Positions 45,202-54,728 of a stretch of DNA of 64,000 nucleotides are shown here, in pieces (the first letter of the stretch is position 1; each line of letters opens with the position of its first letter). Under the pieces are notes generated by a model. The model was given only the letters and a program-made list of their open reading frames with translations. It did not search any database and was not told the DNA's origin. This stretch comes from Streptomyces sp. Je 1-332 (GTDB taxonomy: Bacteria; Actinomycetota; Actinomycetes; Streptomycetales; Streptomycetaceae), in NCBI RefSeq assembly GCF_040730185.1, contig NZ_CP160402.1, positions 1,550,001 to 1,614,000 of the forward strand, written 5' to 3'. A program made the translations under genes and the position numbers.

Positions 45202-46590
45202 TCAGAACTGGAGGGACTTCGTCTGGAGGTACTCGGCGAGCCCGTGCGGGCCCAGCTCGCGTCCCACTCCCGACTGCTTGTAACCACCGAACGGGGCAAG
45301 GGGGTTGAAGCTGCCGCCGTTGATGTCGACCTGGCCCGTGTCCATGCGGCGGGCGAACGCGATCGCCTCCGCGTCGTCGGCCGCCCAGACGGCACCCGCG
45401 AGCCCGTACACGGTGCCGTTCGCGATCCGCAGGGCGTCGTCCTCGTCCTCGTACCTGATGATCGAGACGACCGGGCCGAAGATCTCCTCCTGCGCGATCG
45501 TCATCTCGGGGGTGACGTCGGCGAAGACGGTCGGCTGGACGAAGTAGCCCTGCTCGCGCGGTGCTTCGGAGCCGCCGGCCACCACGCGTGCGCCTTCCTC
45601 GACGCCCTTGTCGATGTAACCCCGCACGCGCGCCTGCTGCTTGGCGTTGACGACGGGGCCGATGCGGGAGCCGTACTTGGCTGCGGCCTCCGCCGCGAGC
45701 GAGACCGCCTCGTCGTAGCGCGCGGAGTCCACCAGCATGCGGGTCCACGCGCTGCACGTCTGGCCGGAGTTGGACATGACGTTGGCGACGCCGGCCTTGA
45801 CGGCCTTGGTCAGATCGGCGCTGGGCAGGATGACGTTGGCGGACTTGCCGCCGAGCTCCAGGGCCACGCGCTTGACCGCGGCGCCCGCGGTGGCGCCGAT
45901 CTGCTTGCCGACCGCCGTCGAGCCGGTGAAGGAGACCAGGTCGACGCCCTCGTGCTCGGCGAGGGCCTGCCCCGCGACCGGGCCGAGGCCCGTGACCAGG
46001 TTGAAGACACCGGCGGGGATGCCCGCGTCGTGCGCGGCCTCCGCGAAGAGCTGGGCGGTGAGCGGGGTGTCCTCGGCGGGCTTCAGGACCACCGTGCAGC
46101 CCGCGGCGAGCGCGGGGGCCACCTTGTTGACGATCTGGTGGAGGGGGTAGTTCCAGGGCGTGATCGCGCCGACCACACCGACCGGCTCCATGTAGACGGT
46201 GGAGTTGCCGATCTTCTCCTCGAAGGAGTACGTCGCCGCGAGCTCGGCGTACGAGCCGGAGACCAGGATCGGCACGCCCGCGTGCACCATCTCCGAGAAC
46301 GGCAGGGGTGAGCCCAGCTCCGCCGTCACCGTCTCGGCGATCTCGTCCTTGCGGGCGACCAGCTGGTCGCGCAGTGCCCCGATGAGCGCGCCGCGCTCGG
46401 CGGGCGGGGTCGCGGCCCAGGCGGGGAAGGCCTCGCGGGCGGCGCGCACCGCCGCGTCGATGTCCTGCGCCGTACCGGCGGGGACCTGACCGACCGGCTG
46501 CTCGTCGGCCGGGTTCAGGACCGTGATGGTGTCCGTGCCGACGGCGGGCCGCCAGGCGCCGCCGATGTACATGCCGTCGTGGGCCTTCAT
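45202..46590 (-). CDS. NAD(P)-dependent aldehyde dehydrogenase
   Basis: A 462-residue ALDH. ITPWNYPLHQIVNKVAPALA and VLKPAEDTPLTAQLF form the substrate and cofactor channel, FTGSTAVGKQIGA is the NAD loop, LELGGKSANVIL carries the general base Glu, and NSGQTCSAWTRMLV holds the catalytic Cys. ATG 46590 after CGAGGAGTGCG. An AAACTAG...TAGTTT palindrome is 60-78 bp upstream, so the ALDH-ADH pair is probably repressed by the TetR at 40755-41405. Confidence 0.93.
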   Translation of the reverse strand: MKAHDGMYIGGAWRPAVGTDTITVLNPADEQPVGQVPAGTAQDIDAAVRAAREAFPAWAATPPAERGALIGALRDQLVARKDEIAETVTAELGSPLPFSEMVHAGVPILVSGSYAELAATYSFEEKIGNSTVYMEPVGVVGAITPWNYPLHQIVNKVAPALAAGCTVVLKPAEDTPLTAQLFAEAAHDAGIPAGVFNLVTGLGPVAGQALAEHEGVDLVSFTGSTAVGKQIGATAGAAVKRVALELGGKSANVILPSADLTKAVKAGVANVMSNSGQTCSAWTRMLVDSARYDEAVSLAAEAAAKYGSRIGPVVNAKQQARVRGYIDKGVEEGARVVAGGSEAPREQGYFVQPTVFADVTPEMTIAQEEIFGPVVSIIRYEDEDDALRIANGTVYGLAGAVWAADDAEAIAFARRMDTGQVDINGGSFNPLAPFGGYKQSGVGRELGPHGLAEYLQTKSLQF

Positions 46591-46649
46591 CGCACTCCTC
46601 GAGTAGTCGTCCGCACGACTCACATGGTCGCCCGCACGTAGTCCACTCC

Positions 46650-46668
46650 AAACTAGCGCTGATAGTTT
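46650..46668. promoter_or_regulatory. TetR operator before aldehyde dehydrogenase
   Basis: AAACTAGCGCTGATAGTTT, a palindrome with perfect 6-bp arms. It matches 16 of 19 bases of the site at 40710-40728 and contains the stop codon of the upstream MFS gene. Confidence 0.78.
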
Positions 46669-47897
46669 TTTGGCACCAGGGGGGTCGGGACGGGCGGGTC
46701 CGGGGAAGGTCTCGTCGGCTCACGCCGCAGCCCCAGCCCGGCCGCCACCAGCAACAGCCCGCCCAGCATCACGAACGGCGCCGCCACGCCCGCGACCCCG
46801 GCGATCAGCCCGGCCCCGGCCGGCGCGGCGACCTGCCCGAGCCGGTTGCCGGTGAGCCGCAGCGCGAGCGCGGTGGAGCGAGCCCCCTCCGGGGCCGCCC
46901 GGACGACCGTCGTCATCGACAGCGGCTGCCCTACCCCCAGACAGAAGCCGAGCAGCCCCAGCATCACCGCGAGCCCCCACACCGGCACCGGCAGCGCGAC
47001 TCCCGCGCACAACAAGGCGGCCAGCAGACACGTGACCACGATCAGCGCCGTACGGCCGAGCAGGTTGATCAGCGGCGTCATCACGAGCCGGCAGGCGATC
47101 GTCGCGGCGGCCCGCAGCGAGAGGAGCACGCCGACCGTCGCGGGCGCGATGCCCCGGTGCTCGCCCACCACCGGCAGATAGGCCGTGAGGATGTCCGTGG
47201 CGGAGAGCACCGCGAGGCTGATGAAGATCCCCGCGGGCACACCGCGGGTGCGCAGGATGCCGAGCACCGGGACCTTCTCCGAAGCTACGGCCCCGGCCCG
47301 TGGCGCCGCCGACCGCGCATGCTCGATGCGCCACAGCGAGGTGAAGGACACCGCAGCCACCCCCGCCGATACGAGCAGGGCGAGCGCGCTCGTACGGCCC
47401 ATGTCCCCGCCGATGAGGGAGCCCGCGGCGATCGGCCCGACCAGCTGCCCGAGTGAGGCCCCGATCGTGAAGTGCCCGAAGTTGCGGTCCTGTTCGTCGG
47501 GTGCGGACTGCCGGGCGACGATCGACTGGGCGCCGATCACGAAGCAGAGGTGGCCGAGGCCCATCAGACCGCTCCAGGCGGCGAGCGCGCCGAGGGACCC
47601 GGCGGTGCCGCTGAGCGCACACCCGCCGGCGATCAGGACGACGCCGATCGGAAGGAGCGGCGCGCACCGCCCGTGGTCCGTCCTGCGCCCGAGCGGCACG
47701 GCGGCGAAGAGCGGGAGCAGTGCGTACACGCCCGCGATGACGCCGATCGCCCGCTCGTCGGCGCCCAGCGAGAGCGCCCGGTAGGAGACGGCGGGACGCG
47801 CCATCGACACCGCCCCCTGCGCGAAGCTGAAGGCGATGACGAGGCGCAGCAACCAGGCGCGGCCCGGTGTCGACGGCCTCACCGGTGTCGATGGCAT
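46653..47897 (-). CDS. MFS transporter
   Basis: A 414-residue major facilitator with 12 predicted helices. RPAVSYRALSLGADERAIGV and GRRTDHGRCAPLLPIGVVLI (TM2-TM3 loop) mark the N-half; ALRLTGNRLGQVAAPAGAGL the C-half. Substrate unknown. The ATG at 47897 shares its A with the stop of the CitMHS gene (TGATG), so translation is coupled to that transporter. The stop TAG falls inside the operator for the downstream aldehyde dehydrogenase. Confidence 0.85.
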   Translation of the reverse strand: MPSTPVRPSTPGRAWLLRLVIAFSFAQGAVSMARPAVSYRALSLGADERAIGVIAGVYALLPLFAAVPLGRRTDHGRCAPLLPIGVVLIAGGCALSGTAGSLGALAAWSGLMGLGHLCFVIGAQSIVARQSAPDEQDRNFGHFTIGASLGQLVGPIAAGSLIGGDMGRTSALALLVSAGVAAVSFTSLWRIEHARSAAPRAGAVASEKVPVLGILRTRGVPAGIFISLAVLSATDILTAYLPVVGEHRGIAPATVGVLLSLRAAATIACRLVMTPLINLLGRTALIVVTCLLAALLCAGVALPVPVWGLAVMLGLLGFCLGVGQPLSMTTVVRAAPEGARSTALALRLTGNRLGQVAAPAGAGLIAGVAGVAAPFVMLGGLLLVAAGLGLRREPTRPSPDPPVPTPLVPKNYQR

Positions 47898-49327
47898 CAG
47901 ATGATGCCGAAGAGGATTCCGGAGGCGAGCACCACGAGCGAGGTGAGCACGGCCCATTTGACGGTGAACTTGGTGTGGTCGCCGAACTCGACCTTCGCCA
48001 TGCCGACGAGGACGTACACGGCCGGCACCAGCGGGCTCGACATGTGCAGGGCCTGGCCCGCGATCGAGGCGCGGGCGATCTCCAGGGTGCTGACGCCGTG
48101 TGCCTGGCCCGCCTCGGCGAGGACGGGCAGGACGCCGAAGTAGAAGCCGTCGTTCGACATGAAGTAGGTGAGCGGCAGGGACAGGAGGCCGGTGACCAGG
48201 CCCATCTGCGGGCCCATGCCCTCCGGGATCGCGTCGACGAGCCACGTGGCCATGCTGTCGACCATGCCGGTGCCCTGGAGGACGCCGGTGAAGACGGCGG
48301 CCGCGAAGACCATGCCGGTGACGTTGAGGACGTTCTCGGCGTGGGCGCCGATACGGGCCTTCTGGTCGGGCATGTGCGGGAAGTTGACCGTCAGGGCGAG
48401 CGCGGCGCCGAGCAGGAAGAGGACCGGGATCGGCAGCCACTCCATGATCATGGCGGTGAGCAGGACCACGGTGAGGCCGGCGTTGAACCAGTAGAGCTTG
48501 GGGCGCAGGGTGGAGCGGTTCGGATCGAGCCCCTGGAAGCCGTCGTCCTCCTCGTCGGCCTCACCGGAAGCGTCCGCGTCCGCACCGGAGCCCGCTCCCC
48601 CGGCGGTCTTCTTGGTGAGCGACATACGCCCGCCGTTCCCGGTGCCGCCACCCGCGCCCACCAGGACCGTCTCGTGCGCCGTCTCCTTCTCCAGGACCTC
48701 GTCCAGGGAGAGCATGCCGAGCCGCTTGCGCTCCCTGAGCCCGAGTGCGTAGGAGAGCAGGAAGACGCACACGAGGCCCATGGCGAGCGCCGGGATCATC
48801 GGCACGAAGATGTCGGCCGCGTCGACCTTGAGGGCGGTCGCGGCGCGGGCCGTGGGGCCGCCCCAGGGCAGGGTGTTCATGACGCCGTTGGCGGTGGCCG
48901 CGACGCCCGTCATGACGACGAGGCTCATCTTGAGGCGTTTGTAGAGCGGATACATCGCCGAGACCGTGATCATGAAGGTCGTCGAGCCGTCGCCGTCCAG
49001 CGAGACGATCGCGGCGAGCAGCGCGGTGCCGACGACTATGCGCACCGGGTCCGCCTTGCAGAAGCGCAGGATGCCCCGGACGATCGGGTCGAAGAGGCCG
49101 ACGTCGATCATGACGCCGAAGTACACGATGGCGAACATGAGCATGGCCGCCGTGGGCGCCAGATTCCCGACGCCTTCGAGGACGTAGTCCCCGAGATGGG
49201 CTCCCTTTCCTACGAACACGCAGAAGAGCGCGGGGATCAGCACCAGTGCCGCGATCGGCGACATCTTCTTCATCATGATCAGCACCAGGAAGGTGGCGAT
49301 CATGACGAATCCGAGGATTGTCAGCAT
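47897..49327 (-). CDS. CitMHS-family citrate/dicarboxylate transporter
   Basis: A 476-residue membrane protein with about 11-12 helices. Family marks are DGDGSTTFMITVSAMYPLYK, MNTLPWGGPTARAATALKVD and NDGFYFGVLPVLAEAGQAHG. A long acidic cytoplasmic loop (GADADASGEADEEDDGFQGL) sits between the halves. CitMHS proteins import citrate complexed with Mg or Ca. ATG 49327. It is first in a transcript with the MFS gene. No two-component regulator is adjacent. Confidence 0.9.
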   Translation of the reverse strand: MLTILGFVMIATFLVLIMMKKMSPIAALVLIPALFCVFVGKGAHLGDYVLEGVGNLAPTAAMLMFAIVYFGVMIDVGLFDPIVRGILRFCKADPVRIVVGTALLAAIVSLDGDGSTTFMITVSAMYPLYKRLKMSLVVMTGVAATANGVMNTLPWGGPTARAATALKVDAADIFVPMIPALAMGLVCVFLLSYALGLRERKRLGMLSLDEVLEKETAHETVLVGAGGGTGNGGRMSLTKKTAGGAGSGADADASGEADEEDDGFQGLDPNRSTLRPKLYWFNAGLTVVLLTAMIMEWLPIPVLFLLGAALALTVNFPHMPDQKARIGAHAENVLNVTGMVFAAAVFTGVLQGTGMVDSMATWLVDAIPEGMGPQMGLVTGLLSLPLTYFMSNDGFYFGVLPVLAEAGQAHGVSTLEIARASIAGQALHMSSPLVPAVYVLVGMAKVEFGDHTKFTVKWAVLTSLVVLASGILFGII

Positions 49328-49448
49328 GGGGGCTACCTAACGTTCACCATCGAACTCCCACCAGGTCTGGCGGTCCGGTTGACGTTAGGACCCGTTCTCA
49401 AGCGTTAACAAGATGTTGACGTGTGAGCAATAAGCGCAAAACTCCAGG

Positions 49449-51710
49449 TCAACGAGTTACTGCTGGCGTCAGGGGCGTCAGGGACACCGGGAAGCCGTTG
49501 AGTACGGACGTCCCGGAGAGCGGGTCGATGAGCGTGCCGTCCAGGAGCTGGTTCACATTGGCTCCGGGGTTCTCCGCGGCGACGGCGAGGCGCGTGCCGG
49601 GGCGGTCGTGGCCCCAGCCGTGCGGCAGGCTGACCACTCCGGGGCGCACGGCGTCGGTCACCTCGACGGGGACGGTGAGCGAGCCGCCGGCGGACTCCAC
49701 GCGCGCGTGGCCGCCGTTCTCGACGCCGATGCGGGCCGCGTCCTCGGGGTGGACGTGCAGGGTGCAGCGGTTGGAGCCGCCGGTGAGGGTGCGCACGTTG
49801 TGCATCCAGCTGTTGTTGGAGCGCAGATGGCGGCGTCCTACGAGGACGAGCTCGTCCGGGGCGGCTCGCAACGCCTCGGTGAGGCGCGGCAGGTCGTCCG
49901 CGATGGGTCCCGGGAGGAGTTCCACCCGTCCGCTGCGCGTCTTGAGGACCTGCGGGAGGCGGGGTTCGAGCGGCCCGAGGTCGATGCCGTGCGGGTGGGC
50001 GAGGAGCCGCTCCAGGGTCAGGCCGTCCGCGCGTACGCCGAATCCGTCGCCGTAGGGGCCAAGGCGCAGCATCAGGTCGAGCCGCCGCTCGGGGCCGTTG
50101 TCGCCGGTGAGGAGAGCGGCCAGTTCCCTGGGGTCGCGGCCGTACGCGGCGGAGTGCGGCTCGGTGACGGCCTTGCCGAGGGTTTTGTCGATGACCATGG
50201 CGTCGACGGCTGCCGGATCGGCGCCGTGCATGCCGCTCGCGGCCAGGACGAGACGCGCGAGGATCTCCGTCTCCGCCATCCTGCCGTCCGCCAGGGGCAG
50301 TGCGGCGCGGGTGTGGCGGACCTGGTTGCGTACGGCGAATCCGTTGAAGGCGAAGTCGAAGTGCGCGCTCTGGGAGGGCGGGGGCGGCGGCAGCACCACG
50401 TGGGCGTGGCGTGAGGTCTCGTTCAGGTACGGGTCGACGCTGACCATGAAGTCCAGTGCGGCCAGGGCCTCGTCGAGGCGGTCGCCGTCCGGCGCGGAGA
50501 GGACGGGGTTGGCCGCGACGGCGACGACCGCGCGGATCGCCTCGTCGCCGGGGGTGTCGATCTCCTCGGCGAGCGCGGCGATCGGCAGTTCGCCCTTGGC
50601 CTCGGGGTGCCGGCTGACGCGGCTGTGCCAGCGGCCGAGCGCGAATCCCTTGCCGGGGCCCGCGGGGCGGGGCGCGCGGTCGGTGGCCGAGAGCGGGAAG
50701 AGGGCGCCGCCGGGCCGGTCGAGGTTGCCGGTCAGGACGTTCAGGACGTCGACGAGCCAGTTGGTGAGGGTGCCGTGGGCGACGGTGCTCGCTCCCACGC
50801 GGGCGTAGACGGCGGCGGTGGGCGCGGCGGCCAGCTCGCGGGCGAGGACGCGGATGGTGTCGGCGGGGACGTCGCAGGCCGCGGAGACGGCGTCGGGGGT
50901 GAAGTGACGTACGGCCTCGCGCACGGCCTCGACGCCCTCGACCTGGTCTTCGAGCACGCCCAGGTCGGTGAGCTTCTCCTCGAAGAGGACGTGGGCCATG
51001 GCCGCGAGCAGCAGCGCGTCCGTGCCGGGCCGGATCGCGAGGTGCCGGTCGGCGAGCTTGGCGGTGCGGGTGCGGCGCGGGTCGACGACGGTGAGCGTGC
51101 CGCCGCGGGCGCGCAGCGCCTTCAGCTTGCCCGGGAAGTCGGGGGCGGTGCACAGGCTCCCGTTGGACTCCAGGGGGTTGGCGCCGAGCAGGAGCAGATG
51201 GCTGGTGCGGTCCAGGTCGGGCACGGGGATGGCGAAGGCGTCGCCGAAGAGGAGCCCGCTGGAGACGTGCTTGGGCATCTGGTCGACGGTGCTCGCGGTG
51301 AAGATGTTGCGGGTGCCGAGCGAACTCAGCAGCACGGGCGGGTAGAGGCCGCCCGCCATGGTGTGCACGTTCGGGTTGCCGAGCACCACGCCGACCGCCT
51401 GCGGCCCATGCCGCTCGATCAGGGGCCGGAGGCCTGCGGCTACGGCATCGAACGCCTCGTCCCAGCTTGCCTCTTGGAGTACGCCGTCCTTGCGTACGAG
51501 GGGGTGCTTCAGACGGTCGGGGTCGGAGTCGGCCTCTCCGAAGGAGGCGCCTTTGGGGCAGATGAAGCCGCGGCTGAAGACGTCGTCCCGGTCACCGCGC
51601 GCACCGGTCACGCGCGCGGCGTCGGTGCCGTCAGGGGGTCCTTCGATGGTGAGCGTGAGCCCGCAGGTGGCTTCGCAGAGGGGACAGATACGCAGGGCGG
51701 TGCTGGGCAT
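49449..51710 (-). CDS. molybdopterin oxidoreductase with N-terminal [4Fe-4S] motif
   Basis: A 753-residue enzyme of the DMSO reductase superfamily. The iron-sulfur motif CPLCEATCGL ... FICPKG is near the N-terminus, followed by the molybdopterin-binding VVDPRRTRTAKLADRHLAIR and the C-terminal molydopterin dinucleotide domain with SNNSWMHNVRTLTGGSNRCT and LPHGWGHDRPG. There is no Tat signal, so it is cytoplasmic, and no partner electron-transfer subunit gene is adjacent. The substrate is unknown; formate, nitrate and others are used by relatives. ATG 51710 after GGAGGGTTCTCC; an in-frame start at 51758 would cross the operator. Confidence 0.9.
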   Translation of the reverse strand: MPSTALRICPLCEATCGLTLTIEGPPDGTDAARVTGARGDRDDVFSRGFICPKGASFGEADSDPDRLKHPLVRKDGVLQEASWDEAFDAVAAGLRPLIERHGPQAVGVVLGNPNVHTMAGGLYPPVLLSSLGTRNIFTASTVDQMPKHVSSGLLFGDAFAIPVPDLDRTSHLLLLGANPLESNGSLCTAPDFPGKLKALRARGGTLTVVDPRRTRTAKLADRHLAIRPGTDALLLAAMAHVLFEEKLTDLGVLEDQVEGVEAVREAVRHFTPDAVSAACDVPADTIRVLARELAAAPTAAVYARVGASTVAHGTLTNWLVDVLNVLTGNLDRPGGALFPLSATDRAPRPAGPGKGFALGRWHSRVSRHPEAKGELPIAALAEEIDTPGDEAIRAVVAVAANPVLSAPDGDRLDEALAALDFMVSVDPYLNETSRHAHVVLPPPPPSQSAHFDFAFNGFAVRNQVRHTRAALPLADGRMAETEILARLVLAASGMHGADPAAVDAMVIDKTLGKAVTEPHSAAYGRDPRELAALLTGDNGPERRLDLMLRLGPYGDGFGVRADGLTLERLLAHPHGIDLGPLEPRLPQVLKTRSGRVELLPGPIADDLPRLTEALRAAPDELVLVGRRHLRSNNSWMHNVRTLTGGSNRCTLHVHPEDAARIGVENGGHARVESAGGSLTVPVEVTDAVRPGVVSLPHGWGHDRPGTRLAVAAENPGANVNQLLDGTLIDPLSGTSVLNGFPVSLTPLTPAVTR

Positions 51711-51755
51711 GGAGAACCCTCCAGGGCGGCGGCTACGGCGCACGTGCGCTCTCAC

Positions 51756-51771
51756 CATACCGACCGGTATG
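51756..51771. promoter_or_regulatory. TetR operator before the molybdopterin oxidoreductase
   Basis: CATACCG-AC-CGGTATG, a 16-bp inverted repeat with 7-bp arms, 46 bp upstream of the ATG. It shares the ACCGACYGGT core with three other sites in the window. Confidence 0.7.
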
Positions 51772-51834
51772 CATGGCGTCAGGACCCGCGAAGGGTCGGG
51801 GCACGAAACCGCCGACGCAGATACGGCCCCAGTG

Positions 51835-52467
51835 TCAGTCCAGTGAACCCGCGAAGTAGGAGTGCAGCAGGGTCCGCGTCTCGTCGATCAGGTCGGGGTC
51901 GCCCGACGGGTGTGCGCGGAAAGCGAGTTGGAGGACGGCGTCGACCGCCTCGACGCCGACGAGCACCGTGCGCCGCAGCTTCTTGTCCAGCGGCCGATCG
52001 AGGTGGGCCGCGAGCAGGCCCGCGACCCGTTCGGCGACGTCCGAGTTGGCGTCGGGCATCGCCTCGGGCGCCGATGGGATGCCGAAGTCGACCAGGCCGA
52101 AGCCGGGGACGCTGCGTTTCATGGCGAGGTACTCGTCGAAGGCCGCGTCGACGGCACCGCGCCAGTCACCGCGCTCCACCCCGGCCATACGGGCCGCCAC
52201 GCGCTCCCCGTAGGCGTCGAGATTGCGGTGGGCCAGGGCGTCGGCCATGGCCCGCTTGTTGCCGAAGAAGCGGTAGACCGAGCCGATCGGGACGCCCGCG
52301 CGGGTGGCGACGGCGCGGGTGCTCAGGCCCTCGTACCCGACCTCGTCCAGGAGGTCGGCGCAGGCGTCGAGGATGCGGGTCAGACGCTCGGCACTGCGCT
52401 CCTGCACGGGCACGCGGCGCAGGGTTTTCGGGGGCGGCGGCGGCTTCTTCTGATCACGGTGGGGCAT
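51835..52467 (-). CDS. TetR/AcrR-family regulator
   Basis: A 210-residue regulator starting MPHRDQKKPPPPPKTLRRVP, a proline- and arginine-rich tail, then helix-turn-helix (ILDACADLLDEVGYEGLSTR, AGVPIGSVYRFFGNKRAMAD, about residues 27-75). C-terminal domain generic. ATG 52467 is used; the frame extends 57 codons upstream without a ribosome site. It sits between the molybdopterin oxidoreductase (same strand) and hgmA (divergent), so it may regulate either. Confidence 0.85.
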   Translation of the reverse strand: MPHRDQKKPPPPPKTLRRVPVQERSAERLTRILDACADLLDEVGYEGLSTRAVATRAGVPIGSVYRFFGNKRAMADALAHRNLDAYGERVAARMAGVERGDWRGAVDAAFDEYLAMKRSVPGFGLVDFGIPSAPEAMPDANSDVAERVAGLLAAHLDRPLDKKLRRTVLVGVEAVDAVLQLAFRAHPSGDPDLIDETRTLLHSYFAGSLD

Positions 52468-52493
52468 CCCCGGGAGAGTAGAGCATTGTTCAC

Positions 52494-52503
52494 ATCCATG
52501 GAT
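52494..52503. promoter_or_regulatory. palindrome ATCCATGGAT in TetR/hgmA divergent promoter
   Basis: A perfect 10-bp palindrome between two divergent genes, 26 bp from the TetR start; candidate operator only. Confidence 0.35.
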
Positions 52504-52565
52504 CCCCTTGCGGAAGGAAAACGTGAATCCTACGGTGACCCATAGGAATCGTTGACGAGGGAGCG

Positions 52566-53915
52566 ATGATGAGCCGGGAACACACCAGCGACGCCGGACG
52601 TGCGGACGCGAACGACCCGCGCAAGACGGCGGAGGCACTGACGTACCTCTCCGGCTTCGGCAACGAACACAGCTCCGAGGCGGTGCCCGGCGCCCTGCCG
52701 CACGGCAGCAACTCGCCCCAGCGCGCCCCCCTGGGCCTTTACGCGGAGCAGCTGAGCGGCACCGCCTTCACCGAGCCCCGCGCCCACAACCGCCGCTCGT
52801 GGCTCTACCGCATCCGCCCCTCGGCCGCGCACCCGGCGTTCACCCGTGTCGACAACGGCGCGATCCGCACGGCGCCGTTCACCGAGACGCCCGACCCCAA
52901 CCGGCTGCGCTGGAACCCGCTCCCGGTGCCCGCAGCCGGCACGGACTTCCTCGCGGGCCTGTGGACGCTGGGCGGCAACGGCGACGCCACCCAGCGCACC
53001 GGCATGGCCGTGCACCTCTACCACGCCAACTCCTCCATGACGGAGCGGGTGTTCAGCGACGCGGACGGTGAACTCCTCGTCGTACCCGAGCAGGGCGGTC
53101 TGCTCCTTCGCACCGAGTTCGGCATGCTGCGCGTCGAGCCGGGCGAGGTGGCGCTGATCCCGCGCGGGGTGCGCTTCCGCGTGGAACTGCTCGACGAGAC
53201 CGCCCGCGGGTACGTGTGCGAGAACTACGGTGCGCCCTTCCAGCTCCCCGACCTGGGCCCGATCGGTGCGAACGGCCTCGCGAACGCACGGGACTTCAGG
53301 GCTCCGGTCGCCGCGTACGAGGACGTCGACCGCCCGGTGGAGGTCGTGAACAAGTTCTGCGGCAATCTGTGGCGGGCGACCTACGACCACTCGCCGCTCG
53401 ACGTCGTCGCCTGGCACGGCAACCACGTCCCGTACGTGTACGACCTGCGCCGCTTCAACGTCATCGGCACCATCAGCTACGACCACCCGGACCCGTCCAT
53501 CTTCACGGTCCTCACCTCTCCGTCCGATACGCCGGGCCTCGCGGGCGTCGACTTCGTGGTCTTCGCGCCGCGCTGGCTGGTGGGCGAGGACACCTTCCGG
53601 CCGCCGTACTTCCACCGGAACGTGATGAGCGAGTACATGGGCCTGATCGAGGGCGCGTACGACGCCAAGGCGGAGGGCTTCGTGCCCGGCGGCGGCTCGC
53701 TGCACAACATGATGTCGGCGCACGGGCCCGACCGCGACACCTTCGAGAAGGCCTCCGCCGCCGAGCTGAAGCCGCAGAAGATCGACGACGGGCTTGCCTT
53801 CATGTTCGAGACGCGCTGGCCGGTGACGGCGACCGAACAGGCAGCTCAGGCCGCCCATCTGCAGCGCGGATACGACGATGTGTGGGAGGGTCTGGAGCGC
53901 CATTTTCGAAACTGA
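52566..53915 (+). CDS. hgmA: homogentisate 1,2-dioxygenase
   Basis: A 449-residue non-haem iron dioxygenase that opens the ring of homogentisate in tyrosine and phenylalanine breakdown. N-terminal [19 protein letters not shown] is the family hallmark; Fe ligands lie in [17 protein letters not shown] (His, Glu) and [12 protein letters not shown] (His). Length is normal. Two ATGs in tandem (52566, 52569) follow GAGGGAGCG. The other pathway genes are not in the window. Followed after 48 bp by a GntR/UTRA regulator. Confidence 0.96.
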   Translation: MMSREHTSDAGRADANDPRKTAEALTYLSGFGNEHSSEAVPGALPHGSNSPQRAPLGLYAEQLSGTAFTEPRAHNRRSWLYRIRPSAAHPAFTRVDNGAIRTAPFTETPDPNRLRWNPLPVPAAGTDFLAGLWTLGGNGDATQRTGMAVHLYHANSSMTERVFSDADGELLVVPEQGGLLLRTEFGMLRVEPGEVALIPRGVRFRVELLDETARGYVCENYGAPFQLPDLGPIGANGLANARDFRAPVAAYEDVDRPVEVVNKFCGNLWRATYDHSPLDVVAWHGNHVPYVYDLRRFNVIGTISYDHPDPSIFTVLTSPSDTPGLAGVDFVVFAPRWLVGEDTFRPPYFHRNVMSEYMGLIEGAYDAKAEGFVPGGGSLHNMMSAHGPDRDTFEKASAAELKPQKIDDGLAFMFETRWPVTATEQAAQAAHLQRGYDDVWEGLERHFRN

Positions 53916-53963
53916 CCCCGTTTCGAAGCCGACGCGACAGACTCGGACTGATTCGGAGAGACC

Positions 53964-54713
53964 GTGACCGCTTTCGCCCCGGACTCGATCGTCCTGAATC
54001 GCAAACTGCCGCTCTGGTATCAGGTGTCGCAGTCCCTGCGCGCCTCGATACTCGGCCGCACACCCGAAGCCCCGCTCCGGCTGCCCACCGAGGAGCAGCT
54101 CGCGGGGCACTACGGCGTGAGCGTCCTGACCATGCGCCAGGCGCTCAAGGAGCTGGAGGACGAAGGCCTGATCACCCGCCACCGGCGGCGCGGCACGTTC
54201 ATCGAGCCCAGCGCCCAGCGCGGCTCGCCGGTCCGGCTGCTCGGCTCGGTCGACGCGATCGTGGCCCAGCAGTCGGGCATGAGCACCCGGCTGCTCGCGC
54301 ATGGGACGTCGCCGGTCTCCGGCGAACTCGCCGCGCACTTCCCCGACCTGACCGAGGTGGCGACGTACCACCGGTTGCGCAGCGACGAGAAGACGGGCGA
54401 ACCGACCAATCACGCCCATAACTTCATCCGCCCCGAGCTCGCCGAACGCATCGACCTCGACGACCTGACGCGCTGGCCCATGACGAAGGTCCTGCGCGAC
54501 GTGGTGGGCGTGCGCATCAGCCGCATAACGGACACCGTCGAGGCCACGCTCGCCGACCCGGAGACGGCCCGCCTCCTCGAAGTACCGCTGCTCAGCCCGA
54601 TCCTGCACTACACCGGCATCACGTACGACGAGGACGGGCGCGCCCTGGACGTGGCGCGCATCCACTACCGCGGCGACCGCTTCTCCTTCACGGTCACCCT
54701 CGACGCGACGTAA
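53964..54713 (+). CDS. GntR-family regulator of the HutC/UTRA type
   Basis: A 249-residue regulator. The winged helix (about residues 15-80) reads LWYQVSQSLRASILG, LPTEEQLAGHYGVSVLTMRQ, ALKELEDEGLITRHRRRGTF; the UTRA effector domain follows (about 100-245). The start GTG 53964 follows GGAGAGACC. Its position right after hgmA suggests control of homogentisate/tyrosine catabolism. Two TTCGAA hexamers (53905-53910 and 53922-53927) flank the end of hgmA; these could be part of an operator, but the evidence is thin. Confidence 0.88.
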   Translation: MTAFAPDSIVLNRKLPLWYQVSQSLRASILGRTPEAPLRLPTEEQLAGHYGVSVLTMRQALKELEDEGLITRHRRRGTFIEPSAQRGSPVRLLGSVDAIVAQQSGMSTRLLAHGTSPVSGELAAHFPDLTEVATYHRLRSDEKTGEPTNHAHNFIRPELAERIDLDDLTRWPMTKVLRDVVGVRISRITDTVEATLADPETARLLEVPLLSPILHYTGITYDEDGRALDVARIHYRGDRFSFTVTLDAT

Positions 54714-54728
54714 GGGTCTCGACGTACG

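Noticed and set aside
46653..48440. N-terminal extension of the MFS gene to 48440
   Set aside because: The extra part is antisense-like and overlaps the CitMHS coding sequence; TGATG coupling at 47897 gives the start.
53905..53927. Two TTCGAA hexamers as a firm operator of the GntR/UTRA regulator
   Set aside because: Too short, one copy is inside hgmA coding sequence, and no match to the usual HutC-type consensus; mentioned only as a weak possibility.
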